Shown piece by piece: positions 12,406 to 23,397 of a stretch of 64,000 nucleotides of DNA (positions are counted from its first letter, which is position 1; each line of letters opens with the position of its first letter). A model generated the notes under the pieces. It made no database searches and had not been told where the DNA came from. It saw only the letters and a program-made list of their open reading frames with translations. Made by a program: the position numbers and the translations under genes. The DNA comes from Caenorhabditis remanei (lineage: Eukaryota; Nematoda; Chromadorea; Rhabditida; Rhabditidae), in contig NC_071331.1 of the NCBI RefSeq assembly GCF_010183535.1, positions 868,001-932,000 of the forward strand, read 5' to 3'.

Positions 12406-13187
12406 ATGAAAATTCTCTACATCACTTGCATTCTCTTCGCGTTCTTTGGTATGGCACGATTCTCAGTTCACTACCGAAATTAAGTTTTTCAGCTCAATCT
12501 GTTGTTTCAACTTCGAAAGATTATCAGAAATTGAATGTGGATTACTTTAATCGTGCCAGGAACCAGTTTGCCGCGAATCTTCCAGTGGCTAATATGAATG
12601 AGCTAGTGAGTTACACATTTTGAAATTGCTGAGCATTTCCTTATTTTTAGGAGTATGATGAAGCACTAGAAAAAACATTTTCATCGTGCCAAACTGCACA
12701 GAAAGAAGCAGAAAATGATAATCGTGTTATCATGTTCCGGTCTGATTCGGTTACTGAAATAAGTTTTGATCGTGAAGGAGAAGCGCAAAAGTTAGTGAAT
12801 GACAATCACGTTAATGCTCTCTTATACAAACTCATATTCCATTCTCAAATCACATCAGTTGGATGTGTCCAACTGGATATGGAATGTGCGTATCCGGGAC
12901 CGGGACATAATACGCCTGACGTATGGAGAACCACGGGCATGTGTTTCTTCGACGGACCTGAGTAAGTTTCTTCATTTTCTTAGTTATTCTAACAAAGGAC
13001 TTATTTCAGAAATGCAAAAATACCGGATAACTTCAAAAGAGGAAAACCAGCGACACAATGTCCAAATGGAAGGTCTGAGAAGTACAAAAACTTGTGCAAA
13101 ACGTCGAAATCTTCTTCTGGTTCTCTCGTCTCTCCAGCTCACATTCTCATTGCTGCTGTCTTCATTATGATCACTTTTTATTTCTGA
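12406..13187 (+). CDS. GPI-anchored, degenerate CAP/SCP-like protein
   Basis: Four exons: 12406-12448, 12493-12605, 12651-12961 and 13010-13187, 214 residues. An N-terminal signal peptide (MKILYITCILFAFF) is followed by the family's N-x-x-R...PVANMNEL block, a YDEALEKTFSSC segment, TSVGCVQL...C, MCFFDGPEN and a CPNGRSE...LC tail. The C-terminus is Ser-rich followed by a hydrophobic end of about 20 residues (SPAHILIAAVF...) and nothing after it, a typical GPI-attachment signal. The GC...MCFF.GPEN and K.G.P...CPNG phrases line up with the CAP1/CAP2 and cysteine-rich hinge of CAP proteins, but the histidine/glutamate cavity residues are not recognisable. AATAAA follows at 13,198. Near-twin of the gene at 21,443. 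Exact role unknown. Confidence 0.85.
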
Positions 13188-14508
13188 TGATTTTATGAAT
13201 AAAGCTTTGACTTATCGGTTGTATCCGTTTTGTGCAAGTTTAAAAAGTTGGCGCCAAACAAATATTTAGATGGGATCATGTAGAGACTGTGATTTATCTT
13301 CATCTGATCACCTTTGAGGGTAAAAGGTCGTCAAAGCGGATGCTCAAAAATTGTCACGTATAATATCGGAGTGGTTTCCATTAGAGTACAAACAAGTTTC
13401 TAAAAGTTCTCCGCGCTGCCAAAGATTCAAGTCTCAACGCCGGACTGTGGGAGACAGAGAGAGAGAGTATATGGAGGGGTCAAGATAAAGAAGAGGCAAA
13501 AGTGTTTTGTAGTAAATGAGTGAATGTATGTGTCTGGGGTGTCTACGACGCGGTTTTGACAATATATGGAATTTTGAATTTTATTGTTTTCTTGCTGGTA
13601 TTCTTCACAATTAGAAATATTCAGTAGTAGTGTTTACTTTATAATCAAATAAATTGATCGGGAACGCATCAAAGCACCGGGATGTTTGTCAATTTCTTGT
13701 GAGCACGATGAAACCGAAATTTTTCTGAAAAAAATTCTTGAAAAATCTAGTAATTAATTTTTCCGCTCCCTAACATCAACGACTACTTGATAAGAAAACT
13801 GCATTAGTTTGGTTGAGTCTAAGAGAAAATTGTTATAGTTAGAGGGCAGAATCAATCAATACTGCTTCAAATATTATATCTAACGTTATCACAAACATCT
13901 AAAACGCTGAATGCTGTTCTTGAGGTTGGTGATGTTTCATCAATAATTTACAGTTGTTATTTTGTTTGAAATTTTGCAAACTGTGGATTCGAATTTAATG
14001 CGGTATTCATCTTCATTTTTGTGACTAGACGGGTGAAAATTAGATATCATTTTAACTCTAGTTGCTTTTTTTTAAGAACGAGATGCCTGTGAAAACGCAA
14101 AAACTGTTGCACATTTACTTGTTCACTGTTTTCACAACATTATATAAAAATTAGATTTTGGGATGACCTTGTTAAAATGAAAACTTTAAGGACACCGATA
14201 GCGATTCAATAGAGCTTTATGTATCAAAACGCTGATTTCTCTTTTTGATTATCAAAGAATGAGACAAGACTGGAGATTAACTTTATTCTATCGAATAAAC
14301 TTAATAAAGAGTAGATGAAACGGAAAGAATAACTACAGTGAAACATTTTCAACGTTTTTATTTCAATGAATCTTTATGGTGTTTTTCTTTAAGCATTTAA
14401 TAAATGAACTATCTGGCCTTGGAAGACAATAAATCATGTTTCTGAAAACGTACATTTTCACTCGTGTGATTGGAAGTACATAGTTTATTTAAATTCTCTT
14501 ATTTTTAA
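13188..14508. other. Intergenic region with duplicated non-coding block
   Basis: After the poly(A) signal near 13,198 I see no gene. A purine microsatellite (GACAGAGAGAGAGAG) lies near 13,450. The block 13,571-13,990 is a copy of 10,224-10,640. The rest is AT-rich without strong frames. Confidence 0.6.
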
Positions 14509-14640
14509 GTTAGAACCAGGCTTGGTCGGAGTCGGAGAATCGGATAATCCGATTCTCAGATTCTCCGACATTTTTCGGAGAATTTCTCCGACATTTTTTT
14601 CGGAGAAAATTTCGATTCTCCGACCAAGCCTGGTTAGAAC
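14509..14640. mobile_element. Palindromic MITE, CAGGCTTG termini, 8-bp target duplication
   Basis: The element 14,517-14,632 (116 bp) is almost a perfect palindrome: CAGGCTTGGTCGGAG at one end and its inverse at the other, with interior CGGAGAATCGGATAATCCG. It is flanked by the direct repeat GTTAGAAC at 14,509-14,516 and 14,633-14,640. The 8-bp duplication suggests mobilisation by a hAT-type transposase. Confidence 0.8.
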
Positions 14641-14648
14641 AAGGACTG

Positions 14649-15022
14649 CAGAGCTGTGCGGAATTCCTTCCTTCGACTTCCTTCTTCCGTCTTCCGTTGA
14701 AATTGTTTGCCACTTCCGACTTCCGTGTAAAAAGTTCTCAAAATTTTTGTAATTTTCGACGGAATTTCAGCGGAATTTTAGAGGTTTTTAATAGAATTTC
14801 GTATGCAAAACAACGCCAAAAATCTCTTTCAGAGATGACTAGAAACAATTTTCCTCAAATTCGTCATTTTCAAAATTATCTTCCGACTTTCGGGTTTGGA
14901 GCCAACTTCCTTCTTCCTTCTTCCGCTCTTTTTTCACTTCCTTCTTCTTTTTTCAAAATTATACTTCCTTCTTCCTTCTTCCTTCTTTCCTTTTTCAAAA
15001 ATTTTACTTCCGCACAGCTCTG
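14649..15022. mobile_element. MITE with CAGAGCTGTGCGG termini
   Basis: The ends CAGAGCTGTGCGGAATTCC and GGAAGT-type CTTCCGCACAGCTCTG are inverted repeats. The interior is rich in CTTCCTTCTTCC. It abuts the preceding MITE. The immediate flanks (AAGGACTG and TTACAATG) do not form a clear target duplication. Same family as 17,236-17,693. Confidence 0.7.
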
Positions 15023-17227
15023 TTACAATGAACTTGATGATAAACGTACAAAAAGTGATTTCATCGCTGAACAATGTTTAATATTACTTGCTTGAAACAG
15101 GATTTTTTCCGGATAATTGCACCTAACAGTAAAAAATGCTGCTCATCATTTTTTTGGCAAGTCACTTCCTTTTATGCTGCAAAAGTTCTGGAACTTAGAA
15201 CAGTTTTTCATATTTTCCGTTTCAAAGAGTTTTCATTTCAGATTAACGTCTCTATGTGCCATTCGAGTCCGGAGAAAATTCATATTCAAATGGTATTTCA
15301 AAAATATTTGACACCCTATGCAGTTATTCTTTTTCAATTAAAATTTTCACTCATTTTTTCGGGGAAATAAAAATGTTTTGTTGGCATAATGATGGCACAA
15401 CATTTTTGAAAGCATTTTTGGAAATTCACTTTTTCGTTATCGAATTGTTTTACCATTTCTCAATTTATCAGAAATCTGAAACAGATTGTAAGCTTTTGAA
15501 GATTAAGGAGAAAAAGTGTTTTCAGAAATTGAGAGAATGCCAAGCTATATTTGTATTCTTGTTTCATTCCATTTTTTGTTCAATTTACAGCCACAATAGT
15601 CAAACAAATGAAGTTCTCTGTTTATCCAGAAGGTATTAGGTTGATTCATAATTTTCTGCAATTTTTCGATAAAACTTTGCTTCTATTTTTTTTAATCCAG
15701 AAAGACTTCTCGAATTCAAAATATTGTTTATCAGCACCGATGGTCTTCTGACAAGATTTTGGTAGCATTCTGATTCTCTTCGCGTAGACCATCCATTTGA
15801 GATCATTTGAAGAGGGAACTTGCTTCTATTTGATGTCCCCTTTTCATTCGGATTTTTTTCCGGTTTAAATGACCTTGGAGTCAAGCAAAAAGTTTTTATC
15901 AGAGAGAAGAAGGCTGGATAAGTACATTGAATTGAAAAAACTGTCCAGCCAGATGATAACAGTTTGTTGTGGGTTACTTTTTCAACACTTGAAAAAAGTG
16001 TTGTCATACCAAAAATGTCTTTGTGTTATATCTCCCCGTCTTGGAGTCACATGATTTTAAGTTTATGGAAATTTGAAACGTGAACATCTGATGTTACTTC
16101 CTTTACATTGTTCAGGAATTCCTACCAATACTCCCGGAGTACTGAGTATCAGATTCAAAAAACCTCTTTTTCAGGTTTGAGAACACCCAGAGAGCGCAAA
16201 TCTGTACTTTCCTCACATCGTTAGAGTAAGAACTCCACTATTTATTGTTAATAATAAATAGCCCGACCATACGCGTGTTGGGTGGAAAAGTACTAAGAAC
16301 CAACTTAGGTCCATGTGATGTGCCATCTCATATTGATTCAAAACGTGTGGTATGTAACGATGAATTTTCTCATTCCGATATTTGGTTTCCATCCATGAAC
16401 TACAATTACATAAGTCACCCTTAATAAAGTTGACAACCTAAAAGTGGTTTGACACAGATTCGCTTATACGATTCCCTGCTATAACTCCAAATCTAGATCT
16501 GACTGCTGAAAGAGAAGAACTTCTTAAGTCAAATCCAAGTTTCTTGTTTCGAATCTTTTGAATCAAAATGTATTTGCGTTTAAACAAGGAGACCTTTGTT
16601 AACATACATCAACAACTTTCTTTTGAATGACCTAGTTTTCAGACCAGAAACGAATGAAAACAAAATAACGTTTCAAAAACGCAAAAAGTTGCTTGTTAAT
16701 CAAAGCTCCGCTCTCGGCGGGAAAAAGATCCATAAGTAAAACTTTGAAACTGTAACAAGTACTTGAGTTGGTCTACCAAACACAAAAAAGATCATATCGA
16801 AAAACGACTCCTGTGCCGAGAAATCAAAACGACAACCGGCAAGCTCGAAAATTGCAGAAAATTATGAATCAACCTAATATGAGATACACTTTCCGAAAAT
16901 CCGCTCCAAATCTATTAGTTCATGTCTTCCACAGACCGACAACAAACTTTTTGATTAAAAATAACAATAGTTTGAAACATCTAATCATATCTTCTAATTA
17001 AGAAAAATATCACATTGTTTTCACTTTCAAAGTTGGGAAACATTCTTAAAAAGACGTTCTTCATAGTGACATGAAAGAAAAACAGATTATACATGGTCAA
17101 AACTAGCTGATAATGTTGCGGCAGTGAAGTTGAAAACTTATTGCTAACTTATTTCTTCACTGAAACGGCACAAAACCGGACGTTCTGCAACTGAGTTTCT
17201 TGGCTTCATAATGTCGTCAATTCATTA
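15023..17227. other. Gene-free stretch
   Basis: 15,090-15,540 resembles 10,820-11,190 (non-coding duplication). The remaining frames are short and AT-rich and show none of the family motifs of the neighbouring cluster. No RNA gene is evident. Confidence 0.55.
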
Positions 17228-17701
17228 CTTTCCACCAGAGCTGTGCGGAATTCCTTCCTTCGACTTCCTTCTTCCTTCTTCCGGGCTTTTTTCACGTTTT
17301 TATTCCTTCTTCCTTCTTCCCTTTTGAAAATTTCACTTCCTTATTCCTTCTTCCTTCTTCCTTTTCAAAAATTTTACTTCCTTCTTCCTTCTTCCTTCTT
17401 CCTTTTTGAAAAGTTTACTAAAATTTTGTAATTTTCGACGGAATTTTGGCGGAATTTTGGTGGTTTTTGACGGAATTTCGTATGAAACAACATCAAAATT
17501 CGTTTTCAGAGATGACTAGAAAAAAGTTTCCTCAAATTTGTCATTTTAAAAATTAACTTCCAATTTCCCGGTTCGGAGCTCAACTTCCTTCTTCCTTCCT
17601 TCTTCCTTCCTTCTTCCTTCTTCCGGGCTTTTTTCACTATTTTCTTCCTTCTTCCTTCTTCCCTTTTGAAAAAGTTACTTCCGCACAGCTCTGCTTTCCA
17701 C
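17228..17701. mobile_element. MITE with CAGAGCTGTGCGG termini and 8-bp target duplication
   Basis: The element 17,236-17,693 carries the same terminal inverted repeats as 14,649-15,022 and long CTTCCTTCTTCC tracts. It is bracketed by CTTTCCAC at 17,228-17,235 and 17,694-17,701. This confirms that the family generates 8-bp duplications. Confidence 0.85.
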
Positions 17702-18128
17702 ACACTCTTCAATTCTACGTCGGGTAGTAAAGCATATGTATGATTCCTCACTATTTTAAATCGAGACTAACTTTTCCAGACATCTGATTCTTTCAATCCT
17801 TGCACTCGCCGTATACAGAACATAAGCAGCAATTGTATTTATTTTCATATAATCATCATCTCGACCTTCTTCATTTTCCGGTGTGTAATATCACCGATAT
17901 GAATCAAACCGATATTATTAGTTGCATCGGGAATCTGATTGACTGTACATAGTAGAGAATTGGTACAGTCTTAAATCTCCGAATATGTTTTACATACGAT
18001 TAAAGCTTTCAAATGCTGAGAAGAGAATCTGAAAAGACTCTACAGACTGATTGAAACGGGGAACTGTTTCAAAATGAACAACTAACTAACAACTAAAAGA
18101 TGCTGGGAACAAATTTTATTCAAAAAAG
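17702..18128. other. Intergenic, nothing recognised
   Basis: AT-rich. The 3' part (from about 18,040) is homologous to the sequence downstream of the pseudogene at 11,590, so it belongs to the duplicated unit that carries the next gene. Confidence 0.5.
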
Positions 18129-18804
18129 TTATGCTTTGCACATGTATCTGCTCGTTTCAGACTTTCCATTCGGGCATTGACTCGCCGGTTTTCCTCTCTT
18201 CAATCCCTCCAGTGGTTTCAAGTTTCTAAACAAAAATGGATTTTACAGGGGTACTGTAAATGTGTAGAACTCACTCATCTCCTCCGAAGAAACACATTGC
18301 TATGGCTTTATCTTCAGCATCTTCCATCTTTGAATCCTCACTGATTTTTCGAATTTTATGCATACACGGTTTTTTCAAAATGGTGCATCCGACTCCAGAA
18401 TACAGAGGGTTTACTAGTTGACGGTAGAAGAAAAGTTCCGAGTCATCGTGGTCAATCATAATTTCCTCAGCGCCATTCTTTTCAAAATTTGGATCATTCT
18501 TGAATTCGATCTCTCTCATATACATCACACGATTGTCTTTGCCTTCATACCGTGCAATGGAGCAAGATGAAATTCTCCGCTCGAGAGAGGCGTTGTAGAC
18601 CTGAAACCATTCATGAGCATGGAATTACATAACAAGATATCAAAAACTGACCATCTCATTCATATTAGCCACCGGAAGATGCGCTGCAAAACTCTCTCTG
18701 TATCGATTCAAATAGTCCACCACACGTTGTTGGAGGTCTTCAGGAAAAGCCAAAGTGAATCCGGCGCAAATTGAGAGGATCCCAAGAGCAGTGAGAAGTT
18801 TCAT
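18129..18804 (-). CDS. Secreted degenerate CAP/SCP-like protein
   Basis: Three exons: 18804-18652, 18600-18275 and 18225-18129, 191 residues. The signal peptide is MKLLTALGILSICAGFTLA, then FPEDLQQRVVDYLNRYRESFAAHLPVANMN-type sequence. The second exon gives VYNASLERRISSC, FFYRQLVNPLYSGVGCT, KKPC and MCFFGGDE. The last exon gives GLKRGKPASQCPNGKSE and ends in a short MCKA with no hydrophobic tail, so it should be secreted. The RQLVNP...GVGC segment aligns with the CAP1 region (HFTQ...GC) but lacks its histidine. It forms a divergent pair with the gene at 18,986. Confidence 0.85.
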
Positions 18805-18844
18805 AATGAAGCTGAGAAAACTGAATTCCCTCACAGATTGACGA

Positions 18845-18943
18845 GCTTATATAAGAAATATTAGAGATCTTATCAGTAATGGAAAGTTCACGGTAGAGTT
18901 TTTTAAAATAGATAAGATCTCCACAAAATTTCTTATATAAGCT
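18845..18943. promoter_or_regulatory. Divergent GATA core promoter (18.1 / 19.0 kb pair)
   Basis: Leftward: AGATCTTATCAGT at 18,865-18,877 with an inverted TATATAAGC at about 18,845-18,853. Rightward: AGATAAGATCT at 18,910-18,920 and TATATAAGC at about 18,934-18,942. The two start codons are only 182 bp apart, so both genes share this interval. Confidence 0.75.
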
Positions 18944-18985
18944 CATCGATTTGTTAGGAAATCCACCATTATCAAGTGCTCCACC

Positions 18986-19765
18986 ATGAAGCTTTTCATT
19001 GCTATTGGAATCTTCTTCATTGGTTCCGTTGCCGCTATGCCAGAAGACGACCAGGAAATCCTTGTCAATCAGATGAATGAAGCTAGAGAGAAGTTCGCTG
19101 TGCTTCTCCCCGTGGCTAATATGAATGAGATTGTGAGTTTTTGTACTGAAAGTTGCTCATGATCTGCCTCAACTGGTTTCAGAAGTACGACGCATCCCTC
19201 GAACGGAAAGTATCCAGTTGTGATGAGGTTTATCAGATGACAGACTATGATCATCGTGCAAAGCTTTGGGCACATCTCAACATGGAAAAATCTCCTGACG
19301 GCTCTAGCGAACTCATGAGAACTCATGAAGAAGCAGAGGGACTTTTGAAAGCTGTTAGCAAGGATGGTGTTCGAAATCGACAAAATCTTCATCCTCTGTA
19401 TACTGGAATCGCATGCATCACGTTGGAGACACCCTGCCCGTACCCTGGAGGTAGTAGATATACCTATGAAGCCATGTGTTTCTTCGGGGGGACTGAGAGC
19501 GAGTGAGTTCTGGAGTTTCGCAACTATGATAGAGTTGGATTTCAGAAACGTCAAATCGATGACTGGAATGATTCGAGGAGAAGCAGGAACACAGTGTAAA
19601 CATGGGAACTCTGAGAAGTGGAGACACTTGTGCAAGGTTTCTGAAGACTCCGGGTCTGAAGCGGGCTTTTCGGTGGAGAAGAAATCGGAGAATTTGACGT
19701 CTTCAGTATTTTACTCTGCTCATCTTGCTCTCATAGCCACGATTATGGTGTCTTTGTATTTCTGA
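18986..19765 (+). CDS. GPI-anchored degenerate CAP/SCP-like protein
   Basis: Three exons: 18986-19132, 19183-19502 and 19546-19765, 228 residues. Signal peptide MKLFIAIGIFFIGSVAA, then a PEDDQ...NEARE..AVLLPVANMNEI block, YDASLERKVSSC, LHPLYTGIACITLETPCPYPGG, AMCFFGGTESEN and RGEAGTQCKHGNSEKW..LC. The CPNG motif is changed to CKHG. A Ser-rich linker is followed by a hydrophobic C-terminus ending LYF, which is consistent with GPI attachment. It pairs head to head with the gene at 18,129. Confidence 0.85.
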
Positions 19766-20010
19766 ATTATTTTTTGAATGAAGACGTTTGAAATTATATG
19801 CCTTTTTTTCACATTCCAAACTTGAAGCCTTCCCTTGAAATAACTCCCGACACTGATAATGAAACGGGGCTCATTGAATTGAAGCAATCATCAAGAGAAT
19901 AAAAACATTTCCGAACGAAGCTGGTTATTCAATAATCGAAGTCGATTTGATGCTCACCATAATATTGACAAAATGGGGAAGAAAGCTGCAATTTGCACTT
20001 GTAATCCGTA

Positions 20011-20519
20011 TTCGGGAACAGGCTTGTTCGGAAAAAACTTTTCGGAAAATCGGAAACGGAATTTTTTTTCCGATTTTCTTTTTCGGAAAATCGGATATCC
20101 GAAATTTTTTCCGAATTTTTTTTTCGGAAAAACCGGAAAATTCGGAAAATTTCGGAAAATGACGAAGACGACTTATTCGGGCCTGAAATCAAGGAGTATA
20201 ATTGAAATATCAATGATATTATCGAGAGTAAACAATAAAAACAACATATTAATTGTCAGGCCCGCTATTCTGATGGTCAAACCCATCAACCAAATGTTTT
20301 GCTTTTTTTTTCAGTACCTCGAAAAATCTAATTTTCCGTTTTTTTCCGGAAAATTTTCCGAAAATTTTCCGAAAAACCAATTCGGAAAATTTCCATTCGG
20401 AAAAATTTTCCGAAAAAAAAATCGGAAAATTTTCCGTCGGAAAAATTTTCCGAAAAAAGTCGGAAAATCGGAAAAATCGGAATTTCCGATTTCCGGTTTT
20501 GAACAAGCCTGTTCGGGAA
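20011..20519. mobile_element. MITE, CAGGCTTG termini, 8-bp target duplication
   Basis: The element 20,019-20,511 begins CAGGCTTGTTCGGAAAA and ends with the inverse (GAACAAGCCTG). It is bracketed by TTCGGGAA at 20,011-20,018 and 20,512-20,519. It is filled with short inverted TTTTCCGAAAATT-like pieces. The Phe/Arg/Lys-rich frames across it on both strands are repeat artefacts. Confidence 0.8.
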
Positions 20520-20832
20520 GGCTTTGGACTTTGTGATGCAGATTTTTTGTCTCCTCCAAAAAATCAGATTATTTTAATCATTATTTTCCTTTAATGAAGA
20601 GAAGAACGGTCATATAGGTTTAAACAAGATTCATAGAATCTTGTGCGTCTTAATCCGGCGTGAAAAGGGTGAACATTTTTCATATTATCCCTCTTTCATA
20701 ACTTCCTGATAGTGAGCTCCTTTTTGTCGCTAAGTTCATGAATATCATTGTGTCGGTAGTCAGCTCTCGCCACTTCAACTGCATCTTTACAACTCGGAAA
20801 CTCTTTTTCGTGTGATACAATTTAAATTAGTT

Positions 20833-21138
20833 GCTGGGAGCAGAGTTGAGCGGAATTCCGCCTTCCGCCTTCCGTTTTCCGCCAAAAACTTTTTATTCCG
20901 CTTTCCTCTTTCCGCCTTCCGCCTAGAGTATATCATCTTGAAAACGTCCACTACAATGTACTGATGTTTTTTGAGGTTTTTTGAAGCAAAACTATCAGTT
21001 TTTAACGCAAAATTTAACACTTCCGTCTTCCGCCTTTTGGCACATTTTTTTATTCCGCTTTCCGCCTTCCGCCTTCCGCCGACATATTTTTGTTTTCGCC
21101 ATTTCAAAAACCGCATTCCGCTCAACTCTGATTGGGAG
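20833..21138. mobile_element. MITE with CAGAGTTGAGCGGAATTCCG termini
   Basis: The element 20,841-21,130 has inverted ends CAGAGTTGAGCGGAATTCCG / CGCATTCCGCTCAACTCTG and CCGCCTTCCGCCTTCC interior tracts. The flanks GCTGGGAG and ATTGGGAG match at 6 of 8 positions, a probable decayed target duplication. Partial copies of this family lie near 11,400, 25,625 and 32,065. Confidence 0.7.
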
Positions 21139-21360
21139 CGCATAAGTCGTTACGGCAGTTTCTGAAAATAAACTGCAGCATTTTGTCTCAGTTTATCCGA
21201 AATTAAAGCAGAGTAGTTTAGCTGAAGGACACAGGCAAATCGGCGCTTTGAAGTTTCATCGCGAAACTGTTGAATCCGTTTTAATTGAATTTTATCACGG
21301 CTTTAAACGAGAAATTTTAATATTTTCTCCGTGACAGGAAAATTAATACATTCCACGTTT

Positions 21361-21396
21361 ACTGATAAGATCTCGATAGAAATTCCTATATAAGCT
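21361..21396 (+). promoter_or_regulatory. GATA + TATA core promoter
   Basis: ACTGATAAGATCT at 21,361-21,373 and TATATAAGCT at 21,387-21,396, 47 bp before the ATG. The downstream sequence to the ATG is nearly identical to that of the 12.4 kb gene. No mirrored GATA site is seen to its left. Confidence 0.75.
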
Positions 21397-21442
21397 GGAC
21401 GATTTGTGAGGGAACTCAGTGTGATCAAGCTACTACTTCACG

Positions 21443-22306
21443 ATGAAAGTTCTCTACATCACTGGCATTTTCTTCGCGTTCTTTGGTATGGCACAATTCC
21501 TAGTTCTCAACCGAAATGAAGTGTTTCAGCTCAATCTGTTGTCCCCATCCCAAAAGACCTCCAGGAAATGGCAGTGGATCACTTGAATCGAGCCAGAAAC
21601 AGTTTTGCAGGGAATTTTCCAGTGGCTAATATGAATGAGCTGGTGAGTAACAGTTTTCAATATTGGGAACATTTTTTTTAATTTTTAGGTCTATGATGAA
21701 TCACTAGAACGAACATTTTCATCCTGCCAAGTTGCGGCGAAAAAAGCAGAATTTGATAATCGTGTTATTATGTTCCGGGCAGATGATGTTGATGAAATAC
21801 GTTTTGATAGTGAAGGAGAAGCGCAAAGGTTAGCGAATGACAATCGCGGTGATGCTCTCTTGTACAAAATCATATTCCATTCTCCACTCACATCAGTTGG
21901 ATGTGTCAAATTGGATAAGCCATGTCAGTATCCAGGGTATCCAGGACGCAACGGGGCTAGTGTGCCTGACCGCCACAAAGCCACGGAGATGTGTTTCTTC
22001 GATGGACCTGAGTAAGTTTCTTCATTTTATTTGTTATTCTAATAAAGGACTTATTTCAGCAATGCAAAAATAACGGATAACTTGAAAAGAGGAAAACCAG
22101 CGACACAATGTCCGAACGGGAAGTCTGAGAAGTACGAAAACTTGTGCAAGAAATCATCGAAATCAGGAACTTCTTCAAAATCATTGCAATCGGAAACTGC
22201 TTCGAAATCGTCAGATTCCAAATCAGAAACTTCTTCTGGTTCTCTCGTCTCTCCAGCTCACATTCTTATTGCTGCTGTCTTCATTATAATCTCTTTTTAT
22301 TTCTGA
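21443..22306 (+). CDS. GPI-anchored degenerate CAP/SCP-like protein
   Basis: Four exons: 21443-21485, 21530-21642, 21689-22011 and 22060-22306, 241 residues. It is the closest relative of the gene at 12,406: same intron positions, the same signal-peptide exon split after 43 nt, and the same SPAHILIAAVF hydrophobic C-terminus. It differs by a longer Ser/Lys-rich linker (SSKSGTSSKSLQSETASKSS), which would lengthen the stalk before the GPI site. Family motifs present: PVANMNEL, YDESLERTFSSC, SVGCVKLDKPCQYPG, EMCFFDGPDN and CPNGKSEKY..LC. AATAAA follows at 22,317. Confidence 0.88.
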
Positions 22307-22569
22307 TGATTTTATGAATAAAGCTTTAATCCATCCGTTGTATCCGTTTTGTGCAAGTTCAAAAAGTTGGCGCCAAACAAATACTTAGATGGCTCATGTA
22401 GAGACTGATTTTCATCTAATCGCCGCAACATGAACGTTTTTTTCCGTTTCGTGGTAGAAAAGTACTAGACAGGTTCTTCAAACATGCTTGCAGTGAGCAC
22501 TGACTCCAAGTATGGCAGTTGTTAGCATTTTTTGCAGCAAACATTCTTTCTCACATGGGAAAAGCTGAA

Positions 22570-22667
22570 AGATCTTATCGCTTACAAAAACACCTTGATA
22601 ACATCTCTGAACTCTTTTTTCTTTGTTTTCCACTGATAAGATCTACCGAAATTTCCTATATAAGCTT
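22570..22667. promoter_or_regulatory. Mirrored GATA core promoter, left partner missing
   Basis: An inverted AGATCTTATC at 22,570-22,579 and a direct ACTGATAAGATCT at 22,632-22,644, then TATATAAGCTT at 22,657-22,667. The spacer between the two sites matches those at 24.6, 29.85 and 31.07 kb. No gene starts leftward from it. Confidence 0.7.
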
Positions 22668-22712
22668 GCCGATCCCTCTATAAATCAATCAGTTCTAACC
22701 AATTGCTCCGCG

Positions 22713-23397
22713 ATGAAACTTCTTCTCGCCGTCACCGCCTTTGTCCTATGTGCTCAACTCGCGGTGTCTATTCCTGAAGACGTCCAACAAGTCGTTGTCG
22801 ATTACATGAACAGACATAGAGAGAGTTTTGCAGTATCTCTACCAGCTGCCAACATGAATGCGATTGTAAGTCAGAAATCAGAAATGTTTTATTCATAATA
22901 AAAATTTCAGGTCTACAATGCATCTCTCGAAAAGAGAACCACCACTTGTGCGGTTGCAGAGCACGCTGCAAAAAACGATCGTGGAATTTTCTTTGAATCA
23001 CTAGCTCTAGATAAAGGAATTGACAGCGGAGGGGATATTGATCCGAGAACCGCTGAACAAATCATGGATCCAAATACCAAAGGTAGCGAAGTTGTCCACG
23101 TGAGACAATTACTGCAACCTTCTTTTGATGGGATGGGATGTGTCATGTTGAGAAGACCATGTCTCCTTCGTAGTGATAGACCTGTAGATCCGAAACACGG
23201 AGAGAATTTTGCAGTAAAAGTTACAGCAATATGCTACTTTGGAGGACCTGAGTAAGTTCTGCACAACTACAGTACTCCAACAACACCCCATTACGTTTAG
23301 AATCAGAAAACCACTGGAGGGATTGAAGAGAGGAGAACCAGGGAGCCATTGTCCGAATGGAAAGTCTGAGATAAGCGACTACATGTGCAAAGCGTGA
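22713..23397 (+). CDS. Secreted degenerate CAP/SCP-like protein
   Basis: Three exons: 22713-22865, 22911-23251 and 23301-23397, 196 residues. Signal peptide MKLLLAVTAFVLCAQLAVS, then IPEDVQQVVVDYMNRHRESF, LPAANMNAI, YNASLEKRTTTCAVAEHAAK, RQLLQPSFDGMGCVMLRRPC, ICYFGGPE and GLKRGEPGSHCPNGKSE..MCKA. There is no hydrophobic tail, so it is secreted. It is orthologous in arrangement to the two minus-strand genes at 29.1 and 30.3 kb, with the same promoter spacer and the same exon phases. Confidence 0.87.

Noticed and set aside
16768..17001. A basic 77-codon plus-strand frame
   Set aside because: No acceptor or start context, no family motif, and surrounded by non-coding AT-rich sequence.
19069..19635. 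A 188-codon minus-strand frame
   Set aside because: It is the antisense shadow of the well-supported plus-strand CAP-like gene at 18,986-19,765.
19973..20559. A 187-codon plus-strand frame rich in Phe, Arg, Lys
   Set aside because: It lies across a MITE made of TTTTCCGAAAA repeats and its boundaries follow the element, not a gene.
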